Shown one piece after another: positions 1 to 7,900 of a DNA stretch of 8,974 nucleotides. A program made the translations under genes and the position numbers. How positions within the stretch are numbered: position 1 is the stretch's first letter; each line of letters begins with the position of its first letter. Source of the stretch: an uncultured Dialister sp. (GTDB taxonomy: Bacteria > Bacillota > Negativicutes > Veillonellales > Dialisteraceae); contig OMVW01000052.1 in NCBI GenBank assembly GCA_900314595.1, positions 1 through 8,974 on the forward strand, given 5' to 3'. The notes below the pieces were generated by a model. That model worked only from the letters and a program-made list of their open reading frames with translations. It searched no databases and had not been told where the DNA came from.

Positions 1-91
1 ATCTGAGCTTAAGGAATAGATGTAACAATGTAGCGCCGTATACGAGGACCGTACGTACGGTGCAATGGGAGGGCTAATAACTCTACCCTAT
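1..91 (+). mobile_element. 3' end (domains V and VI) of a group II intron, probably class C; 5' part outside the window
   Basis: This is the 3' end of a self-splicing retroelement RNA. Domain V is 33-63: a lower stem pairs 33-40 with 56-63, an upper stem pairs 41-44 with 50-53, the loop is 45-49, and a two-base CG bulge lies at 54-55. The catalytic triad at 34-36 is CGC instead of the commoner AGC; CGC with a CG bulge is what the class C Oceanobacillus iheyensis intron shows. Domain VI is 67-88: GGG at 67-69 pairs with CCC at 86-88 and 70-73 pairs with 81-84. A85 is bulged and is the expected branch-point adenosine, seventh base from the 3' end. The intron should end in AT at 90-91. Domains I-IV and any reverse transcriptase/maturase gene would lie to the left. 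The same sequence recurs inverted at 8878-8968. Class assignment from so short a piece is an inference; the domain V-VI fold is seen directly. Confidence 0.88.
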
Positions 92-242
92 TGGGGATTC
101 TGCACAGGCAGTGTTGAAGTACCCGTACGCGCCAAATTTCACCTGCCCCTTGTCAGGGGAGCCCCCTCCGGAGGCGTTGAAGGGTCGTACTCGCAGAGGC
201 CGCGATGACTGTCTCTGGTTCAGATATATGATTAAATTCCAT
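92..242. other. Gene-free GC-rich segment with alternative hairpins
   Basis: No credible coding frame is visible between the intron end and the terminator at 243. The centre is rich in self-complementarity. CCCCT at 146-150 can pair with AGGGG at 155-159 around a TGTC loop; the same AGGGG can instead pair with CCCCT at 163-167 around AGC; and CCTCCGGAGG at 165-174 is a perfect palindrome. These sit inside possible outer pairings of AGTAC 118-122 with GTACT 187-191 and CGCC 130-133 with GGCG 173-176. It could be a dispersed intergenic repeat, a remnant of another element, or an untranslated tail of a gene to the left. I do not recognise it as a named RNA family. Confidence 0.35.
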
Positions 243-271
243 AAAAAAAGCCGCCCGTAGGGCGGCTTTTT
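243..271 (-). terminator. Bidirectional intrinsic terminator after the ADP-ribosylglycohydrolase gene
   Basis: An 8-bp stem (AGCCGCCC at 249-256 with GGGCGGCT at 260-267) closes a three-base loop. It is flanked by a run of seven A at 243-249 and five T at 267-271, so a U tract follows the stem in either direction. On the minus strand it lies about 30 bases after the stop codon at 302-304 and should end that transcript. On the plus strand it could also stop transcripts coming out of the intron on the left. Confidence 0.9.
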
Positions 272-276
272 GCCTG

Positions 277-300
277 ATTACATTTTGGAAATCATGTAAT
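277..300. repeat. Short inverted repeat between stop codon and terminator
   Basis: ATTACAT at 277-283 and ATGTAAT at 294-300 are perfect inverted arms of 7 bp around a 10-base loop, directly downstream of the minus-strand stop codon and just before the terminator. In the mRNA it would form a weak AT-rich hairpin. No function is evident; chance is possible. Confidence 0.4.
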
Positions 301-301
301 T

Positions 302-1090
302 TTACCGGAAGCTCTCTACCTCATCGGCGATCTTTCTCATTTCTTCCGGAATCATTTCCCTGCATTTTTCTTTCATCCATTCCGGTACGCCGTAGCAGGC
401 TTCCGCCATTCCTCCCGCGATGCAGGTCAGGGTATCTGCGTCCCCGCCCAGGGAGACGGCTGTGCGGATCACATCTTCGAAGTCTTTTCCTTCCAGAAAA
501 GCGGTAATGGCAGGAGGCACCGTTTCCTGGCAGCTTTCCACATGGTGGTAGGCGGGCCGTATTTCATCGCAGGTCAAATCCAGCCGGTAACCTTTTCTTT
601 TTGCATAGGCTCTGAGGTCTTCCTTTAAAGTCCCATGACGGGCGAGGTAAATGATGCCCGCCGTCACCACGGCTCCCCTGATGCCTTCCAGATGATTGTG
701 GGTCACTTCCGCCGTCAGTTTCGCCATGTGCTCCGTCTTTTCCAGGGAATCATAGAGCCAGCCTGCCGCAGAGACCCGCATGGCACTGCCGTTGCCGTAG
801 CTTCCATAGGGTCCGGGAAACTCCGCATAGAGCCAGCGCTGGAAACGGAATCCATAATCGGATGGATATTTCCTTCCCCACCTCTGCAGGGATTCCACGA
901 TTTTATCCCTGATTTTCCCGTCGGAATCGGAAGGCTTCACAGAAAGAAGCGCTTCTCCCACCGCTGCGGTCATGATGGAATCGTCGGTGTAGCGGCATCC
1001 TTTGGTGAAAAGTTTGAAATCCTTCCTCTTGTCCCCGCGGTCGTATTCATAGGGAGACCCGATGATGTCTCCCAATATAGCTCCGTACAT
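302..1090 (-). CDS. ADP-ribosylglycohydrolase family protein (DraG/ARH fold)
   Basis: Predicted cytoplasmic hydrolase of 262 residues that removes ADP-ribose from a modified protein or other acceptor; the substrate cannot be read from sequence. All six binuclear metal-site positions known from the DraG/ARH family are present: T35-D36-D37 in a TDDSIMT motif, and D217, D219, T220 in GGDADT. Other family landmarks are the N-terminal GAILGDIIGSPYE (3-15), the NGSAMR segment (100-105) and the HNHLEG helix (131-136). The length fits a compact single-domain member, with no signal peptide or membrane segment. The start is fixed by the family motif beginning at residue 3 and by a GGAGGG ribosome binding site. 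It is transcribed away from addBA, apparently alone, and ends at the 243-271 terminator. Relatives act on dinitrogenase reductase, arginine or serine ADP-ribosylation, but no ADP-ribosyltransferase gene is in view, so the partner is unknown. Confidence 0.93.
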   Translation of the reverse strand: MYGAILGDIIGSPYEYDRGDKRKDFKLFTKGCRYTDDSIMTAAVGEALLSVKPSDSDGKIRDKIVESLQRWGRKYPSDYGFRFQRWLYAEFPGPYGSYGNGSAMRVSAAGWLYDSLEKTEHMAKLTAEVTHNHLEGIRGAVVTAGIIYLARHGTLKEDLRAYAKRKGYRLDLTCDEIRPAYHHVESCQETVPPAITAFLEGKDFEDVIRTAVSLGGDADTLTCIAGGMAEACYGVPEWMKEKCREMIPEEMRKIADEVESFR

Positions 1091-1095
1091 AGTAT

Positions 1096-1103
1096 CCCTC
1101 CTT
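1096..1103 (-). promoter_or_regulatory. Ribosome binding site of the ADP-ribosylglycohydrolase gene
   Basis: Read on the minus strand this is AAGGAGGG, five bases before the ATG that ends at 1090. Strong complementarity to the 16S rRNA tail confirms that start codon. Confidence 0.85.
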
Positions 1104-1109
1104 TCCTAC

Positions 1110-1118
1110 AGTATAGCA
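1110..1118 (-). promoter_or_regulatory. Extended -10 promoter for the ADP-ribosylglycohydrolase gene
   Basis: On the minus strand TGCTATACT matches the extended -10 pattern TGnTATAAT with one mismatch. No good -35 box is visible, which an extended -10 can tolerate. Transcription would start near 1103-1106, giving a very short leader that still contains the Shine-Dalgarno sequence. Because the site lies downstream of the terminator at 1143-1186, the gene could be expressed independently of the RNA upstream. Confidence 0.55.
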
Positions 1119-1142
1119 GAATGGAAATATCCGGACCACGAC

Positions 1143-1186
1143 AAAAAGCCACGGGCGGGGGCTCGTTCTGATCCGCCTCGTGGCTT
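1143..1186 (-). terminator. Intrinsic terminator upstream of the ADP-ribosylglycohydrolase gene
   Basis: On the minus strand 1186-1179 pairs with 1153-1146 (8 bp) and 1177-1173 pairs with 1158-1154 (GGCGG with CCGCC, 5 bp), with one bulged base at 1178. The loop is 14 bases and five U follow (1147-1143). There is no T run on the plus-strand side, so it is directional. Its place, 53 bases before a start codon on the same strand, means it either ends a separate small RNA or attenuates the downstream gene. Confidence 0.8.
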
Positions 1187-1322
1187 CCATCTCCCGGTCT
1201 TCCGGGCAGCTGTGCAGTTTTCATTTTCTACATGGTACCATATAGGAGAACAAGTCTCACCACCCTGCTTTCTCTGAGAATGGCGCCTGAGCAAAGTCAT
1301 GCGGTGATTGATGTTCTACCCA
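1143..1322 (-). ncRNA. Candidate structured RNA (unidentified small RNA or leader), about 180 nt
   Basis: Read on the minus strand, the segment folds by eye into a closed architecture. A P1 helix pairs 1325-1312 with 1252-1240: 13 pairs including one G-U, with one bulged U; fewer pairs form if transcription starts inside the GGG at 1321-1319. A 4x4 internal loop follows. P2 pairs 1307-1303 with 1261-1257 (5 bp), and after a five-base bulge P3 pairs 1297-1290 with 1269-1262 (8 bp, two G-U), capped by a 20-base loop at 1289-1270. Downstream are a self-complementary ATGGTACCAT (1231-1240), a hairpin pairing 1206-1202 with 1197-1193 around an AAGA loop, and the terminator. A plausible promoter precedes it. 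No known riboswitch, T-box, 6S, SRP or RNase P signature was found. It could also be a decayed leader or chance pairing. Confidence 0.45.
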
Positions 1323-1323
1323 T

Positions 1324-1352
1324 ATAGTACAGAAAGGCCGTTTTATTTTTAA
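1324..1352 (-). promoter_or_regulatory. Possible promoter for the candidate structured RNA
   Basis: On the minus strand a TACTAT -10 (1329-1324) lies 17 bp after TTAAAA (1352-1347), a 4-of-6 match to the -35 consensus. The surrounding 1341-1380 tract is strongly AT-rich, as expected around a promoter. Transcription would start at about 1317-1320, at the 5' strand of the P1 helix. The -35 is weak and other AT-rich boxes nearby could serve. Confidence 0.4.
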
Positions 1353-1377
1353 AAATTTATTATAAAAGTTTTTTATA

Positions 1378-1416
1378 GGAAATAGGGGCCCGCAGGTTTT
1401 TATTTCCCCTTATTTC
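1378..1416. repeat. Inverted repeat upstream of the addB promoter
   Basis: GAAATAGGGG at 1379-1388 can pair with CCCCTTATTTC at 1406-1416 (10 bp with a single bulged T at 1410). Alternatively GGAAATA at 1378-1384 pairs perfectly with TATTTCC at 1401-1407. It lies between the two divergent promoter zones and upstream of the addB -10, so it could be a protein-binding site; no known operator is recognised. Confidence 0.35.
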
Positions 1417-1448
1417 GCATGGAGAGGTCATTTCCTGTCCCTCCCGGA

Positions 1449-1479
1449 TTGTATAATCCATATAGAAACATGGTAGAAT
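1449..1479 (+). promoter_or_regulatory. Promoter region of the addBA operon
   Basis: Two overlapping candidates are visible. One is an extended -10, TGGTAGAAT at 1471-1479, with TTGTAT at 1449-1454 as a weak -35 at a long 19-bp spacing. The other is a consensus TATAAT at 1452-1457 with no good -35. The leader to the addB start at 1517 would be about 30 or about 50 bases. Either or both may be used. Confidence 0.5.
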
Positions 1480-1502
1480 GAAATAAAGAATCTATATTTC
1501 AG

Positions 1503-1508
1503 AAAGGA
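1503..1508 (+). promoter_or_regulatory. Ribosome binding site of addB
   Basis: AAAGGA lies eight bases before the ATG at 1517, supporting that start; the conserved Walker A segment follows from residue 8. Confidence 0.75.
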
Positions 1509-1516
1509 CGTAAATT

Positions 1517-4500
1517 ATGCCGCTTCATTTCATATTCGGCCGCGCAGGAACGGGTAAATCCACCAGGGTCTGCCGGGAAATACGGGACTACGTAATGGCC
1601 GGCGAAGGGAAAAAGGCCTACCTCCTCGTCCCGGACCAGGGGACTTACACCGCTGAATACCGGCTGGCCAGGTCATTTCCCGGTGAAGGCTTTTCCAACG
1701 TCACGGTCTGCGGTTTCTCCCGCCTGGCGTACCGGGTTTTTCAGGAGCTTCATTCGCCGGTAAGCGACGCCCTCTCCCCCCTGGGGCAGCAGATCATCAT
1801 CCGGCGCCTTCTGGAAGAACACAAAGATGAACTTTTAATGATCGGGAAGGCTGCCTCCCATCCCCATTTTTCCGAGGAGCTTTCCACCTTCTTCCACCAG
1901 CTGGACATGTTCTGCGTATCAGAAAAAGATATGGAAGAAGCTGCCCATGCCCAGGGCGATTCGCCCCTGGGCCGAAAGATGAAAGACCTCTCCCTCCTTT
2001 ACCGGGCCTACCACCAGTACCTGAAGGACCATTTCTCTTACGAAGGAAGCCTTTTCGACCTTCTGGCCAGGGAAATACCGAAATCTCCCTCCATTAAACA
2101 TGCCAGGGTCTGGATTGACGGATTTAACGGCATGGCTCCCCAGAAAATCCGCATCCTTTCTGCCCTGATCGATACGGCAGAGGAAGTGACCATGACCCTT
2201 CAGATGGATAACCCTTCGGAAGCAGTCATGAATCCGAACTTCGCCTATCCCTACCATCTCTATACAGAGGTGCTTCAGGTTTCCCGAAGATCTTCCTCCG
2301 TAACCCTGACGAAGCCCTGCCGTTTTGAAAGCAGCCGCCTTTCCGCCATGGCCCTTTCCTTCTTCGACCGGCGGGCAGACGTTTCGCCCCTTCCCAAAGA
2401 TTTGGAAATAAATCCCCTGGACGGTCTCTTTACCATCACCCTTCCAAACAAGGCGGATGAAGTGGATTATATTTCCAGGACCCTCCTCACCCTTGTCCGG
2501 GATCATCATCTCCGGTACCGGGATATCCTCGTGCTCACGAGGGAACCGGAAAATTACGTGGACCTTTTCGAGCGGTCTTTCGATACTTATCAGATTCCGG
2601 GATTCATCGACAAGAAGCATCCCATGAACAACCATCCCCTGGTGATCCTCCTGGATTCCATGGTCCGTTTCCTCACCGCTGAAAGCGGAAGAAAAAACGC
2701 AGGCTGGCAGAGAAGCCGCCTCTTTCGCATGCTGAAGACCTTCCTCCTTCCCGAATGGCCGGAGGAATCGGTGGATAAACTGGAAAATTACGTCCTTTCC
2801 CACAATATCCATCCCTGGCAGTACCATGAGGAATGGAAATTCCGGGACTGGCGGGATCTGGACAGCGAGGCCCCCTCTCCCACGGAAGAAGAGCATCTGG
2901 CCCTGGCAAAGGCCAACGAGTGGCGGGAAAAGCTCCTTGCCCTCTTTGACCCCCTCGTAAAGGAATGGAAGGAAAAGCCTCTTCCCAAAGACCGCTGTGC
3001 CCTCCTCTACCGCTGGCTCCGGGCGGAAAAAATTCCGGAAAAATTAAACGAACTGGATGACCAGGCCTCCCTTCACACCAATATCCGCCCCCACCTGCAG
3101 GTTTGGAAGAAAGTCCTCTCCCTCCTCGATGAAATCGTACATACCGCCGGAAAGGACAGGGTGAAAGATGAAGATTTCCTCTCCATTTTTGAAGACGGAC
3201 TTTCCTCTCTCACCTATTCCACCATTCCGCCCACCCTGGACCATGTGACAGTGACCGGTATGGACAGAGGGTATGCCATGGAGGCCAAAGTGGTCTTCAT
3301 TGCAGGCACCCTGGAAGGCATCTTCCCGAAGCGGGTGGAAGAAGGAGGCTTCTTCACGGAACTGGAACGGCAGAAAATTTTTGACGACAGCCGGCTCATT
3401 TTCGGAACGAACCTCCTCCAGGAAGTGCAGCAGGAGCAGTTCTTCGCCTACCTCGCCCTCACCCGCGCCAGAAATGCCCTCTATCTCACAAGGCCTTCGG
3501 TGAATGAGGAGCAGGGAAGCGCAGAACCTTCCTTCCTCGTTTCCCAGCTGGAGCGCCTGCATTATGCGGCAAGGCTCGTGCCGGAAGACAGGGACAAGGA
3601 CCGTTCTTTCTTTGCCAATCCCGAAGAAGCGCTCTCCCTCCTTCCCCTGGTGCTCCGCGAAAAAATCCCGGAGGCCGACTCTCACTGGGCCGCCCTGGCT
3701 GCCTGGGCAAAGCAAAAGGGGTACGAAAAGAAACTTTCGGAAAAACTGGAAAGCTTTTCCTATGAAAATAAAGCCGTTTCCCTTCCGCGGGACCTGGCGG
3801 CCAAACTTTTCAAACCGGCCGGACGGTTTGTTGGCTCCGTCACCCGGTTTGAAAATTACAGGAAATGCCCCTACAGCTACTACCTTTCCTACGGCCTTCA
3901 TCTGGACGAAAGGGACGAAGGGCAGATGGAAAGCCTGGACTTCGGCAATTATCTCCACGCAGGGCTTCACCTTTTCGGAAAGGAACTGGGAAATAAAAAG
4001 AAGCAGTGGAGAGATGCCACCGACGAGGATATTAAAAATATGTCCGAATCCATTGCAGCAAAAATGGTGCCCAAAGTCCATTATGGAGCCCTTCATGCCG
4101 ACGGTGCCTCCCGCTATACCGAACGGGTGCTGAACGAGACTTTCCGCCGTTCTCTGGAGACCCTCCGCAAATGGAGCAGGAACAGCCGCTTCGATACGAA
4201 AGCGCTGGAAAAAACTTTCTACCTCCGCATTCAGGGAGAAACGGATTCCTTCACTTTGAAAGGCAAAATCGACAGGCTCGATGAAGCCGGAAGCGCCTGC
4301 GCTATTTTCGACTACAAGACAGGTAAACCGGCCGCTTCCATCCAGGAAGCAGCGGCAGGCCTGAAACTGCAGCTCCTCACCTACCTCCTGGCAGTGGAGG
4401 ACAAAGCGGAAAACGACCTCCTCCCCACAGCCCTCATGTACATTTATTTAAACGGGGATGTACGGAATGTGACTACCGTTCCGCCGGGAGGTCAGGTGGA

Positions 4501-4918
4501 TATGGACCCGAAAAATAACGGTTCCGGCTGGATTATAGACGATCCGGAGCTTGTGACAGCCCTCGATTCCGCCATCGGCACCGAAGATGCTTTTATCAAG
4601 GCAAAAATCAACAAGGACGGCAGTCTTTCCAAAACTGTTTCCGTCCTTTCCGGGGAAGATTTCGACAATCTTCTCATCATCGTCAAAAAGAGGCTCCTTG
4701 AAATTTATCACCGGATGGAATCAGGCGATATTTCCATCCGTCCCGTTTCTTTCAAAAAACAGAACCCCTGCTCCTACTGTCCCTTCCATGCCATCTGCCG
4801 GTTCGACCCGAAGGGAAAGGGTGAGGGCTATGAATACGTCACTCTACCGGGCGACCGGGATTTGAAGCCGAAACTGGCTGAACTGGCAGGAAAGGAGGAA
4901 TCCCATGAGCTGGACTGA
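1517..4918 (+). CDS. addB: ATP-dependent helicase/deoxyribonuclease subunit B (AddB)
   Basis: AddB is one half of the AddAB helicase-nuclease that processes double-strand DNA ends for RecA-dependent repair. In the family it carries the Chi-recognition locus and the nuclease that cuts the 5'-ended strand. At 1133 residues it is close to Bacillus subtilis AddB (about 1166). An N-terminal Walker A is seen as GRAGTGKST (8-16), followed by the AddB-typical WIDGFNGM (199-206) and a motif VI-like LTRAR (648-652). The C-terminal RecB-type nuclease has H814, D919 in GKIDRLD, D932 and K934 in FDYKTG, and Q952. Cysteines C784, C1085, C1088 and C1094 have the same C...C-x2-C-x5-C spacing as the four iron-sulfur ligands of the Bacillus protein, so a 4Fe-4S staple is expected. 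No key residue is missing. It is the first gene of the operon and its 3' end overlaps addA. Confidence 0.97.
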   Translation: MPLHFIFGRAGTGKSTRVCREIRDYVMAGEGKKAYLLVPDQGTYTAEYRLARSFPGEGFSNVTVCGFSRLAYRVFQELHSPVSDALSPLGQQIIIRRLLEEHKDELLMIGKAASHPHFSEELSTFFHQLDMFCVSEKDMEEAAHAQGDSPLGRKMKDLSLLYRAYHQYLKDHFSYEGSLFDLLAREIPKSPSIKHARVWIDGFNGMAPQKIRILSALIDTAEEVTMTLQMDNPSEAVMNPNFAYPYHLYTEVLQVSRRSSSVTLTKPCRFESSRLSAMALSFFDRRADVSPLPKDLEINPLDGLFTITLPNKADEVDYISRTLLTLVRDHHLRYRDILVLTREPENYVDLFERSFDTYQIPGFIDKKHPMNNHPLVILLDSMVRFLTAESGRKNAGWQRSRLFRMLKTFLLPEWPEESVDKLENYVLSHNIHPWQYHEEWKFRDWRDLDSEAPSPTEEEHLALAKANEWREKLLALFDPLVKEWKEKPLPKDRCALLYRWLRAEKIPEKLNELDDQASLHTNIRPHLQVWKKVLSLLDEIVHTAGKDRVKDEDFLSIFEDGLSSLTYSTIPPTLDHVTVTGMDRGYAMEAKVVFIAGTLEGIFPKRVEEGGFFTELERQKIFDDSRLIFGTNLLQEVQQEQFFAYLALTRARNALYLTRPSVNEEQGSAEPSFLVSQLERLHYAARLVPEDRDKDRSFFANPEEALSLLPLVLREKIPEADSHWAALAAWAKQKGYEKKLSEKLESFSYENKAVSLPRDLAAKLFKPAGRFVGSVTRFENYRKCPYSYYLSYGLHLDERDEGQMESLDFGNYLHAGLHLFGKELGNKKKQWRDATDEDIKNMSESIAAKMVPKVHYGALHADGASRYTERVLNETFRRSLETLRKWSRNSRFDTKALEKTFYLRIQGETDSFTLKGKIDRLDEAGSACAIFDYKTGKPAASIQEAAAGLKLQLLTYLLAVEDKAENDLLPTALMYIYLNGDVRNVTTVPPGGQVDMDPKNNGSGWIIDDPELVTALDSAIGTEDAFIKAKINKDGSLSKTVSVLSGEDFDNLLIIVKKRLLEIYHRMESGDISIRPVSFKKQNPCSYCPFHAICRFDPKGKGEGYEYVTLPGDRDLKPKLAELAGKEESHELD
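4892..4899 (+). promoter_or_regulatory. addA ribosome binding site inside the end of addB
   Basis: AAGGAGGA ends five bases before the addA ATG at 4905 and lies wholly within addB codons. Together with the 14-bp gene overlap it points to translational coupling and fixes the addA start. Confidence 0.9.
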
Positions 4919-7900
4919 AGAACAGCAGGAAGCGCTGGACACTAGAAATAAAAATCTCCTCCTCTCCGCAGCCGCCGGAAGCGGCAAAACCGCGGTCCTC
5001 ACGGAAAGAATTGCCCGGCTCGTGAAAGATCCGGAAAGCAGGATCAATATCAATGAACTTCTGGTCCTCACCTTTACACGGGCGGCAGCCGCAGAAATGA
5101 AGGCCCGCGTATCTTCCGCCCTATCCGCCGCCCTTGAGGAGGCCGATGAAAAAAAGGACGAAAAAACCGTCCGTCATCTGGAAAAGCAGATCTCCCTCCT
5201 GGGAAGCGCCCAGATTTCCACACTGGACTCCTATTTCCAGGCAATCATCCGCCAGTATTTCTACCTTCTCGACCTGGACCCGAAGATGCGGATCCTTTCC
5301 GATGAAAATGAAGAATTCCTGCTGGAAGAAGAAGTGCTCTCGGAAGTGCTGGAAAACTGGTATGAAAAGGGAGCTTCCGATTTCCTCGATACGGCGGACC
5401 TTTTTGCCAGCCGCTACCAGGATAGTGAATTAAAGCGCATGGTCCTTGCCATTTATCACTTTGCCTGCTCCCTCCCCTTCCCGGAAGACTGGATTTCCCA
5501 TCTGCCGGACCGGTACGATATACCGGAAGGCGCCCATATGGACGACCTTTCCTGGGACCGGCCCCTTTTGGACCACCTCAGGTCGCTCTGCGAAAAAGCC
5601 TGCGACTCTTATCGGCAGATGTTTGACCTCATGGGAAAAGTGCCGGGAGCCGAAGAAGTCTTCCTGAAGCAGCTTTCCGATGAATATGCCTTTTACTCCT
5701 ATGTGGCCGAAAAAGACAGCTGGAAAGACTGGTTCGATTCGCCTGATTTCCGATATGAAAAATTCAAGTCCATCACGAAAAAGCAGGCAGAGAAATATAA
5801 TTATAAAAACTCCAAAGAATTCACCAACTCCGAAGGAGTGCAGGACATCAAATCACTCCGGGATTCGGTGAAAAAAATGTATACGAAATCCATCGAGCCT
5901 TTCCGGGGTATTTCCGAAAATCAGTGGCTTTCGGAAACAAAGGCCATGCTGCCGGCAGTGAAAGTCCTTTCCGCCCTGACCCTGGACTTTGCGAAAGCCC
6001 TCAAAGAGCGGAAGAAAAAAGAAGGGATTATGGACTTCAGTGATATGGAGCATTATGCCCTGGAAGTGCTGCTGGACCGGGACAATCCGGACTTTTCCAT
6101 CGAAAAAGCGGAGAATTTCCCATCGGCTGCCGCCCTTTCCATCCGTAAAAAGTTCAAGGAAGTCATGATTGACGAATACCAGGATACAAATGGTGTACAG
6201 GAACTCATTACCTTCCTTCTTTCCAACGGGCACAACCGGTTCATGGTAGGCGATATCAAACAGAGCATCTACCGCTTCCGCCAGGCGGACCCCACGATTT
6301 TCCTTCAGAAATACAATGCATTTTCTCCGGACAGGGAAGCGCTCTCTCACCGCATCGACCTCAACAAAAATTTCAGAAGCGACGGAGCCCTCCTTTCCTC
6401 CATCAATTTCCTCTTCCGCCAGATTATGACGAAGAAGACCCTGGAGCTGGATTACGGGCCGGCCGAAGCCCTCTACCCCGCCCGCCACGAGGAAATGCGC
6501 CCTGAAACCTACGCAGGAGGCACCGTTTCCATCGAACTCATCGATAAAAAAGAAGTAGCGGAATCGGAAGGAGCGCAGGATTTAAAAGATATCGAAAATA
6601 TCACCCTCGAAGGCAGGCTCATCGCCCAGCGCATTCAGGAACTGATGGATGGAGGAAAAGTGATGAACAAGGACGGATCCTTCCGCCCCATGCGGTACAG
6701 CGATATCACCATCCTCCTCCGGTCGCTGGCCGGCAAAGGCCCGGCCCTCCTCAAAGTACTGGAAGACCGGCACATTCCGGCCGTTTCCGACAAAGAAGAA
6801 GATTTCACAAGAAATATAGAAGTGGAAATCCTCTGGGCCCTTCTCAAAATCATCGACAATCCCCTGCAGGACCTGGCCCTGGCGGCCGTGCTCCGTTCCT
6901 TCTTCGTGGGACTGGATGAAAAAGACCTGGCCCTCCTCTACCTTGCGCGAAAAGAGGCCGGGAAAGACCATCTCTGGCAGGTCTTTTCCGATACTTCCCT
7001 CCTTCCGCCGGAAAAAGAAGAAAAAATCAGCGCTTTCCTCAAAAATTACAAAAACTGGCGCCACCTTTCCATGGTGGATGGGGTGGCCCCCCTTCTCCGG
7101 GAAATCCTGGCCGGTATTGACTACCTCACCTATATTTCCGGCCTTCCCGGAGGAGCGGCGAGGAAAAATCACGTGCTCTCTTTCTATCAGCTGGCCCTCG
7201 AAAGGGATGCAGCGCCCCAGAGCGGGCTCTACCTCTTCCTGAATTACCTCTCCAGCCTGAAAAAGGAAGAACGGGAATTCAAATCCAACGCCCCCGGCAG
7301 TTCATCGGACGCCGTCCATATCATGACCATCCACAAGAGCAAAGGACTGGAATTTCCGGTGGTCTTCCTGGCAGATACGGCCAAAGGCTTCAATCTGAAA
7401 GATACCCAGCAGACAGCCATCTGCCACAAAGACCTGGGTCTTGGCATCCAGTACTATGACAAAAAGCGGAAACTCCGCTGGCCCAGCCTCTACTGGTATG
7501 CGGTGAAAGAAAAAGCAAGACAGGAAAGCATAGCCGAAGAAGCCCGCCTTCTCTACGTAGCCATGACCCGCGCAAGAGACAGGCTTTTCATCACGGCCAT
7601 TCAGAAAGACGTACCCTCCGCCCTTTCTGCCTGGGCTGCCTCCCTTTCCACAGCCGGCGGCGGACCTAAAGTGGAACCGCTTCCCTCCCATATTATTTCC
7701 AACAGCACTTCCTACCTGGACTGGATTATGCCGGCAGCGCTCCGCCACAGAAGTATGCAGGATGCCTGGGACATGATCGACCACATTCCCTGCTACCGGG
7801 ACGATGCGGAAGGAGATACTTCGGACTTTGATTTCCATGTCACATCGGAGACCGACCTTTTCACGGAAAAAGAAATGGAAACCTGGGAAAAAGCCATAGA

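Noticed and set aside
3..77. Open frame running through intron domain V to a TAA at 75-77
   Set aside because: A 25-codon open stretch is expected by chance; the other two frames stop earlier, at 17-19 and near the window edge, and the RNA fold explains the conservation better than coding.
635..1171. Plus-strand open frame of 178 codons opposite the ADP-ribosylglycohydrolase gene
   Set aside because: It is antisense to a gene with all its catalytic motifs, has no good ribosome binding site, and its product is low-complexity without a family signature.
1257..1268. GCAGGGTGGTGA on the minus strand, resembling a T-box core (AGGGTGG)
   Set aside because: The rest of the T-box (ACCGCG) is missing, the segment pairs within P2/P3, and the terminator is about 70 bases further on with no antiterminator alternative visible.
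1272..1277. CTGAGA on the plus strand, as in the TPP riboswitch
   Set aside because: None of the other conserved TPP blocks are nearby and the terminator is on the other strand.
1919..2896. Long open frame antisense to addB (also at 3044-4096 minus)
   Set aside because: It mirrors the third-position pattern of addB on the opposite strand; the encoded protein has no recognisable motif and addB is fully conserved here.
4905..4918. Overlap of addB and addA as a possible frameshift or fusion
   Set aside because: A strong ribosome binding site precedes the addA ATG, and both proteins are complete at the joint; this is a normal coupled overlap.
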